A stretch of DNA of 64,000 nt from DAOTWC01 sp048499435 (GTDB taxonomy: Bacteria; Chloroflexota; Anaerolineae; Aggregatilineales; Phototrophicaceae): NCBI GenBank assembly GCA_048499435.1, contig JASNZW010000003.1, forward strand, positions 1-64,000, read 5' to 3'. Of this stretch, positions 52,654 to 61,600 are shown one piece after another (positions within the stretch are counted from its first letter, which is position 1; the number at the start of each line of letters is the position of its first letter). Under the pieces are notes generated by a model, which saw nothing but the letters and a program-made list of their open reading frames with translations, searched no databases and had not been told where the DNA came from. Position numbers and translations under genes: made by a program.

Positions 52654-55600
52654 CTACGGCATAACCTGGATGGCGTCCACGTTGAAGCGCAGGCCGGGCG
52701 CGCGGTTTTCCAGAATGAGGTGATGATTCTGGTTCTGGCCCAGGCCGTAAAACGCGATCGGCGAGAAGTATTTGTACGGGCCGTACTGGCTGAAGTTCGA
52801 GCACAGCAGCTCGCTGCCGTTCTCCGCTAGGCAGACACGCACGTTGTTGCTGTTGGTGTAGTTGAACTGCTGGTACAGCGTCAGGCCGTTGCCCCGGATG
52901 TACAGGCTGAGGGTCGAACCGGCGCGGATGGTGAACCGCTCGGTTTTGTTCCAGGGGCCATAGGGCGGGCCGTAGTAGACATACGGCGGCGCGCTCCAGG
53001 TGTCCGCTGGCCCGAAGTGGGCGGCGGCGCTGGTGAGCAGGCTGGCGTCATCGTACATGCCGGGCAGCAGCGGCGTGTTGGGCGCGCGCCCGCCTGCGCC
53101 GTCGTCCACCGTTGTGACGTCACCCATAACGCCGATGGCGTCCACGTACAACCATTCCCAGGCTGAGATCGCGCCGTCAGCCTGCTGCGCCGCCGGTTTG
53201 AGTTTCAGCTCAACCCGGTAGCGCCCGTAGGGCAGGCCGTAGTACGACCGGCCATACTGGAAGTGCAGCGGCGCCGGCGAGTCGTTGCTGCCGTCCTGGC
53301 AGACGGGCGCGCCCCAGGCGCTCCCGGTCCACTGCTCGTAGCACACCTGGTAGTCCAGGCCGTAAACCCACTGCATCGTGCTGATGGTGAAGCCTGTGCC
53401 TTCAAATTCGAAGGTCAGCGCCGCGTTCGGGTCCTGTGTGCGCTGCTGGCTGCCGCCAACGGCCCAGGGATGCTTGCTGAGCGGAATCGCGAGGCCCTGC
53501 TGCCAGACGCCGGTCTGCTGGATAAGCGCGCCGCTGGCGGCGTTGAACAGGTAGTCGTCGTACATGCCTTCGCTGAGCGTGCGCCCGGCGATGACCTGGA
53601 AGCCGGCCACGTTGAAGAAACCGGTCGTCAGGGTCGAGAACGTAACGGTGCGGTTAACGGGCGCGCCGCCGCTGTTGGTCAGGCTGAAAACCTGGAAGCG
53701 CGACGACTGCGCGGTCGTAATGACTTCGCATTTATCGCGCGCGCCGGTTGCCGCGTCGTAGGCGCAGGCCAGCAGCTGGGCGCTGTTGGCATATGTCGGG
53801 TTGCCGGTGTCGAGTACGATGGTCGTCAGGCCGCCGGCAGACTGGGCCGGAACCTGCACCTGCATGATCAGCGCCGAACCGGGATAGATGTTGGAGATGC
53901 GGCCGAGTGGGTCGCTGATGCCGCGGTAGCTCTGGTTGAAGTAGGCCGCAGCCGGCAGCCCGGTGATGCGCGCCCAGCGGTTCGTCGGCGTAAACTGGAG
54001 GTATGGCGCGCTGCCAGCGGCGTCGTCGTTGTAGCTGCCGGGCGGCACAACCGGCGGCAGCGCTGTGTTGAACACCTGAACGTAATCCACTCGCAGCCGC
54101 GCGGGGTAGACCGCATAGCGGGCGAAACCGGGGATGTGCTTGGTCAGCTCGGACCGGCCGTCGTTCAGGTTCGCGATGTAGGCGCGGTAGACGCCGGGCG
54201 CCAGGCCAGCGACTGTGCGCAGTGTGTAGTAGTTAGGCGCTGCTGACTCGTTCTGGTAGTCGTAGCAGAATTCGCCAGCGCCGTCCCAGGTGCCGTCGAA
54301 GCTGCTGTCGGGCGCATAGCAGATGCGCATTTCGCTGCCGAAGATGTCTACGATCGTGCCGAGGGCGAAGCCTGTGCCGTTGAAGGTGAACTCCAGGCTG
54401 CCGCCGCCGGTCGTCTGGGCAGATGGCAGCTCAGTCTGGCCGACGCTGCCGCCGCTGTAGACCGGGTTGTTGACCGTCGTCCAGGTCCCGGTGAGCTGAA
54501 GCGGCGCGCCGGGGTTGGTGCTCATCTGGGTGTTCTCATACAGGCCAGCGTCCAGCACAGTGGTGTTGACTGTGCGCACTTCAAAGCCGTCGATCAGGAA
54601 CAGGCCCGGCGTGAGCGTGCGGAAAACGACCAGGTAGCTGCCCGCTGCCGGCACGTTGACGCCGTTGGTCAGCGTCACGGTCTGCTGGCGCGATGTCCAC
54701 ATGCCTGGCGTAACCGGCTCGCAGGTGAACTGTGTGTCGGGCGCATCGGTGCGGCGGTAGCAGGCCTGAAGCTCGCGGCTGTTGGCGGCGGACTGATAGC
54801 CGGTGTTCAGCGTGATCGTCGTGTTGCCCACAGCCGGCACGGCCACATGCAGCGCCGCTGTCGGCCCGCCATAGAGCGGCGAATACTGCCGCAGGTCGTT
54901 GACAACGGCTGTGTAGCTCTGGCCGCTGTAAGCGTAGGCCACTGCGCCGCTGAACGTGTTCCAGCGGTTCGCGGGGGCGGTTTGCAGATACGGGCGGCTG
55001 TCACTGGCGACGGCCGTGTCGTTATAGACGCCGGGCGGAACCAGCGGCGGCAGGGCCGCGCCAGCGTCAATGACCTGAATGTAGTCAATGACCAGCCGCG
55101 CCGGGAAAATCTGGGTGTTGCGCGGCAGCGTGGGAACGACGACCGATTCGCCGTCGTCACGGTTTTCGATGCGCACGGTGTACGTCCCGTATTCCAGGCC
55201 GGCGATCGTGCGGCTGGTGTAGTAGCTGACGCCCGCGTATTCGTTCTGGAAGGTTTCGCACACCTCCGCTGACCAACTGCTTCGCTGGTAGCAGATGCGC
55301 ATTTCGCTGCCCCAGCGGTCGAGCAGGGTTCCCACTGAGATGCCCGTGCCGGTGAAGCTGAAGCTCAGGCTGCCACCGGTGTTCGGGGTCGCTGGGCTGG
55401 CCGGCGGCGGCGTGTCCTTTCTGAACTCTGTGCTGAAGGCGCGCCCGCCGGTGTACGGCGCCAGCGTGATGGTTTTCCAGTCCTCACTGTTAGCGTCGTT
55501 GGTTACGGTGAACAGGCTGAACGCCGGGCTGTTGTACGATTTGACGCCCGTGCCCGCGAACAGGAATTCCTCATAGGTGCCCGCCGACAGCGCGCCGCCA

Positions 55601-58600
55601 GGGACGACCTGGAAAGCGGCGATGTTGAAGAATCCCGGCGTGAGCGTGCGGAACGTCAGGCGGTAGTCAGCGCTCGGCCCGCTGTGGCCGATCTGGAGCG
55701 TCTGGTAGCGCAGCGTTCGCATGGTGGTCAGTGTGCGGCAGGTTCCGTTGTCGGCGCTGATCGTGCCATCGCCGCTGACCTGATCCACGCACACCAGCAG
55801 TTGGTCGCTGTTGAGAACCGATGGGTTGCCGGTGTCGAGGATTACCGTCGCGCCGGGGTCCGTGACGCTTACGCGCAGCGTGGCGACCGGGCCGACGTAG
55901 CGGTTGGTCACGGCGCCGGGGTTGTCAACGATGCCGGTGAACGACTGGTTAGCGTAAGTGAGCGCGCGCCAGTCGGTGATCTGCCGCCAGCGGTTGGCGG
56001 GCGACACCTGAAGATAAGGGCTGCCGCCGCTCGTGGCGCTGTCGTTAAAGCTGCCGCTGGCCACCGCCGGGGGCAGGGGGGTGTTGTAGACACTCACATA
56101 ATCCACGCGCAGGCGCGGGACGTTCCAGGTGCGCGCCGGCAACGTTGGGTAGACAACTGAGCCGTTTTCGTCCAGATGCCGGACGCGGACCGTGTAGCTG
56201 CCTGCCGTCAGCGCGTTGACGGTGCGCGCGGTGGTGTAGTTCGGCGCGGCGGTTTCGTGCTGGTAGCGGAAGCAGTAAGGGCTGGCGGCGTCGAACAGCG
56301 CCGGGTCGAATGTTGTGCCGCCGAAGCTGGCGCTGATTGTCCCGGCGGCGTAGCAAATTTCCACTTCACTGCCGTAGATGTCGGTTGTCGAGCCAACTTC
56401 GAAGCCCGTCCCGGTGAAGTCGAACACGAGATAGTCGCCGGGGGTTGAGGTCTGCACCAGGCTGCCGCCGCTGAAGGCCGGGCTGGGCAGCGTGGCCCAG
56501 TCAGGCGTGGCCGCGGTCCAGGCGGGAACGCTGCCCTGCGGCGTGTTGTTCGCCAGCATCAGGCCAGCGCGCAGCTTGGGGTGCGTTTCTTCGTATGTGC
56601 CTTCAACCAGCGGGTCAAGGCTGTTATAGATGTTAACATAGTCAATGACAGCGCTGGCGTAGGGCGGGTTGAAGGCTTTGTGCCGCACCAGAACTGAGCG
56701 CACGCCCATGCTGGGGAAAGCGCGCCCGTAAAGCTGCCGCGCATAGGATATCGTGTTGGCGGCGGGCCAGGTTTCACAGGCCCAGCTTCCGGGGTTGGCG
56801 GCGTAGTCAGCGCGGTCGAACTGGCCATCTTTGACACAGATATCGAGCTGGTTGTAGGCGCTGAGGAACGTGCCAATTTCGACATATGCGCCGTTCATAT
56901 AGAACAGCATGTCGGCGTTGTCGGTGGTAGTGCGCATGCCGCGCGCCGCCGTGTAGAGGCCATGGGCGAGCGGCGACCAACTGCTGTTGAATTGCAGCAG
57001 CGGGTTTTCGTCTTCGTACTGCCCCACCGGCAGCGGGCTGTTTGTGTTGTAGACGTCAACCGCGTCCAGGATCAGCACGCTGCTGGTTGCGGTCGTCACG
57101 GTGATAATGTGTTCGGCGGTGTCGGGCAGGCGCACGATCACCGGGTTCTGCTGGCCGAGAACCTGGAGACAGTTCTGGCCAGCGGTCACCGGGTCGAAGT
57201 CTACGCCGCTGGCGCAGATTTCCAGCGTGGCCCAGCCAACCACGGCCGGCCGCACGATGCGGATCAGATCCACGCCGGACGTGCGGAAGGCGAAGCCCGC
57301 GCCTGGCCGGTACAGATTCAGGTCGTAGTTCATCCCCGAATAGGCGACTCTTGGCCCTTCAACGCTGCTCCAGCCTGTGCCGAAGTAGTAGAAGGGGACA
57401 GCAGAAGCGTTGGCGGTGAACTGCGTGAAGCTGGTCTCGTAGCGCTGTCCCGGCTGGTCCAGCAGCAGCGCCGGCAGGGTGTGGTTGAAGATTTCCACCG
57501 CGTCAAACTTCATTGTGGTCTGCGCCGGGCTGTTGGGCCTGTTGGAGATCACGACGGTGAAGTTAGCTGGCGCGGCGCTGAGGCCGACAACGGTGCGCGG
57601 CGTCTTGTAGAGCGTGTATGGCAGGTAATTGTTATAGGTGCGGCAGGTTCCGGTGGTGCGCACGGTCTCCACCGTGTGGTCCAGGCCGGCCAGCCAGCAG
57701 ATTTCAGCGCTGCCGGCGAGGTAGTCGGTCGTGAAGGACGCCGCGAACCCGGTGCCGTTCATCTCGAAAATGACGCTGGCGTCGGCTTCAGTGGTCTGTT
57801 TGGCGGCCAACCCGGATGCATACCCGGCGAGGGGCCATTTCAGATTCGTCCAGGTTCCGTTGTAACGGTAGGCTGAGGTGGGGCCGCTTGGCTCCAGGCT
57901 GAACTCTTCATAATAGCCGGGGGCCAGCGGCAGGCTGCTGTCGAACACCGTTACCTTGTCGAAGTTGAACGAGTTATTGACCAGGCTGAAGATTTCAACC
58001 GTGTGCGGGCCAGCCGCCACCCAGTCTGTTGGGAAATCGCTCTCTCTGATCACCAGCGGATTAGGCGCGGTGCGCAGGTCGCGCAGCACGCAGTAATCGC
58101 CCTGCGTGCCGGCCGGCCCGCCGCTGGCGCGGTCCACACAGATCAGCGCCTGCTGCGTGTCAATGGTCGGGATCGCCACGCGCGCCCACTCGAAGCGGTC
58201 GGCGGTCGGCGGAAGCTGGAAGCTGATGAACGGCCCGGCGTTGATCACGCCCCAGGCAACCGTGTGCAGGCTGCGGTTGGATGCGCGCGCGTCTACCGTA
58301 TTGAACGTCCAACTGTCGTCGCGCCCGTTGCCGAAGATGATCGGCCCGATAACGTCGTTTTCGGTGACGCCGATAGGTAGCGCCGCGGTCGGCTGCTGAT
58401 CAAAGACCGTGATCGAGTCGATGACCAGGCGCGCGCCGGTGGGGATTTCCTTGATGATCAGGCGCGCCTCATGGATCGCGTTAGGGCTGGCGTCAAAGCC
58501 GTAGAAGGGCCGGAACGCGCCGAAGGTGGGCAGATAAACCGCGCCGTCGCCGTTGCGATATTCCTGGCACACCCAGGCGTCAGCGGCGCTGGCCGAGGCC

Positions 58601-61600
58601 CGGACGCAGATGTCGTAGACCGCGCCTTTGAACGTGCGCGTCACGTAGTCATACGCGCCCTCCAGCGTTGTGCCAATGCTGAAGCCAGTTCCCCGGAACG
58701 AAAACTCCAGGTCGTTCGCGGCGGCGGTGGTTGTGTACATGGCGATGCTGCTGGAAGCGCGCGCATCGGTAAGCTGCTGCCAGCTCCCCGTGAACAACTG
58801 CCGCACCGCGGGCACGTTCACATCGTGCATGCCGGGCAGCAGCGGGTCGGACTTGAAGAGAATGGAGAAGGCATCCACCCGCAGCCAGCGGAAGGCCTGC
58901 CGGTTGATGATCTCGACGGTGTGCGCTTCGCCGTCGCGCAGGTCGCGGCAGGAAACGGTGTAAGGCGCGATGCCGTAGTTGGTCAGGCGGTCCCTGGCCA
59001 GCGTCCAGTCGCGCAGGAAGATCGCGCGCGTGCTGCACGTAAAGCCTTCTGTCTGGACGCCGTTGGTCAGCACACGGCCCTGGCGCTCGCCAGTGGGCAG
59101 CGGCGGGTCCCAGGTGAGTTCGCTGCCGTCTACGCGCAGGTCCCAGAAGCCGCCTGCCGGGTGTGCCTGCATATAGAGCGTGAAGCCTTCGCCGACGAAG
59201 TTGAACGTGGCCGTGTCGTTCAGCGCCGTTGTGTCGTGGAGCGTGTTGTTGATGTTCGGCTCGCTGACCGCCGTGGTCCAACTGCCGCTGGCTGCCGGGT
59301 TCTGGTTGCCATAGCTGAAGGCGAAGCTGGTGTCATCGTGCAGGCCGCGGTCCGGGATGCTGCCGACGACCTCCAGGCGCACCTGGCTGGTCACCGTGCC
59401 AGGGCCGCCCGCCCCGGCGAACGAGTCGGTTGTCTGATATTCGAAAACCAGGAAGCCGCGCTCGTTAGCCGCTGGCGTCAGCGTGATAACGCCGTCTGGC
59501 CCGGCGGCAGTGATGCGGCTCTGGATGTAAGCGGCGGGGTCAGCGCCCAGCAGGTTGGGGTTGTAGCCGGGTTCAAACGTGATCTCGCGGCCCGCTGTGC
59601 TGTCGTTCGCCGGCCAGACCGCTATGCTGCCGTAGGTGAAGGGATAGTCAGCCTGGCTGCCGCGCGACGGCGTGCCGACGTCGCTGCCCGCCTCAGAGAA
59701 GCTGAAATTGTTAAACTGGACATAGGGGCGCAGGCGCAGGCGGAAGTCAGTTTCCGGGTCGGTGATGAGCCGGTACGAGGCCCAGGGCGCGCCGCCCGCC
59801 GGTTGGGTCAGGCGTGTGTCCTGCGTCGGGGCGATGTTCACCGTGATTGTGCTCTGCACGACTGCGCCGGACGTGTCCCGCGCTTCGTAGGCGATAATGA
59901 CTGGCGCGGCGGACACGGTGTAGAAATGCTTCGGTGGGCAGTAATAGATGTACTGCTTCAGGTCGAGCGGGGTGGCCGGGTTCTGGCTCACTTTCAGGCC
60001 CTGGCCGCCGCAGAAATCGGCGGTGTCGGTGCTGTAGTTTTCTGGCAGCGGCGAGACGATATTGAAGGTGTACGGCTCGAAGCCGCCCTCCACGCCGCCC
60101 GCCCGGCCGTCGCGCGCGCGCGGGTCAATCAGGAACGCGCCGTTGACCGCGCCCGCCGGCTGCACGTCGCCCGGCTGGTTGAAGGTGTCTTCCTGGCGCG
60201 CCTCGCTGGCGATCGGCGTGACGCTGAGCAGGATCAGCTCGTAAGCGCCGATGTCCGGCACGCCGTTGACCACGCGCGCGCGCCCGCGCAGGTCCAGGCT
60301 TGACGTAAGCACGCTGCCGCTGCCGCCGTCAACGCCGGGGTTGGGGTTGGCGACGGTAGGCTGGAGCAGTTGATAGTACAGCGGGTCGTTGGTGGAAAGG
60401 CCCAGGCGCGGCCCGGCGAACTTGGACGTGTTCGGGTCGGCGGCGGGGTAGCCGGGGGCCGGGTTGACCGTCAGCACATTGTTGTTGCCGGACGCGGCCA
60501 GCGCCGGGCCGCAGTCGCCGCCGGTGCCGGTGGTGTAAATCCAGTTGTTGGTCGCGCCGCTGTTGACAGCGCCGTTGGCGCTGCCATCAGGGTTGCTGGC
60601 CTGACAGGATGAATCCATAGTTGGGTCATCGACCAGGTTGGGGAAGTTGTTGTTGAGGAAGATGTTGTTGTGGATATCCCACTGATTTATGCCTGTTGGC
60701 GCGCTGCCAGGCGCGCTGCGTTCGAGCAGGCCCAGAAAGTTGTTGGTGCGGTAGGCGGCGTCGAGCACATGGCCGACGACGGTGTTATGCGTGAAGCGGA
60801 AGCCGGGGCCGGGATCAAGGTGGACGAGGGGGCCTTTGGTGAGGTTGTTCAGCAGCATGTTGCTGAACATGTTAACCGTACCCTGGGCCAGGTTGGTGTT
60901 CATCACGCGGACCAGCCCCTCGCCGGCATTACCCGTAAACAGGCTGCGGGCAATCGTGCCGCCGCTGTTCTCGAAGGTGATGACGCCGTAGATACGTGTG
61001 TCGGTGGCGTCGAGGCGCGTGACATTGGCGCGAAAGGTATTGTTTTCCAGCACGACGCCGCTGCTGTCTGTGAGTTTAACAGCCGATATCGTGCTGCTGC
61101 TGCTGCCGTTGCTCTCGAACAGCGAGCCAGCTACAGTGGAATTAGCGCTGCCGTCTGTTTCCAGCGCCGCATCCAGATAGTACATAAAGGCGCTGTTACG
61201 CACCGCGCCGCCGGTGGCGCTGGTGAAAGCGACGGCCCGCGCCGCCGGAAACTCCCAACCGACCGTGCCGCCGCGCGGCCGCGTGCCGCGAAACTGGAAG
61301 CCGCTGACGGTTGTGTCGGTGACGTCGCCGGTCAGCACAACGCCGGCGATGCCCCCGTAGCCGTTGTTGGTGATGATTGTGCTGGCGCCGGCGCCAGCCA
61401 TCAGGCTGCTGTAGCTGACGAGCTGGATGTTGGTCCGGTTGTTCAGCACGATCGGCGTAATGTACTCGCCGGGCAGCAGCACCACGCGGTCGCCGGGCAG
61501 CGCTGCGTTGATAGCGTGCTGCGGGAACAGGTAGGGCTGGTTGAAATTGTCGGGCGCGGGCGTCATGCTGCCGGTCTGCGAGGACACGTACAGCGTCCTG

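Noticed and set aside
58471..60303. 610-codon plus-strand frame antisense to the giant protein
   Set aside because: Long antisense frames arise from GC-rich codon bias; composition is Arg/Ala/Val-rich with no domain, and the opposite strand is clearly coding. The same applies to 20756-22234, 26332-27687, 36637-37641 and 30803-32026.
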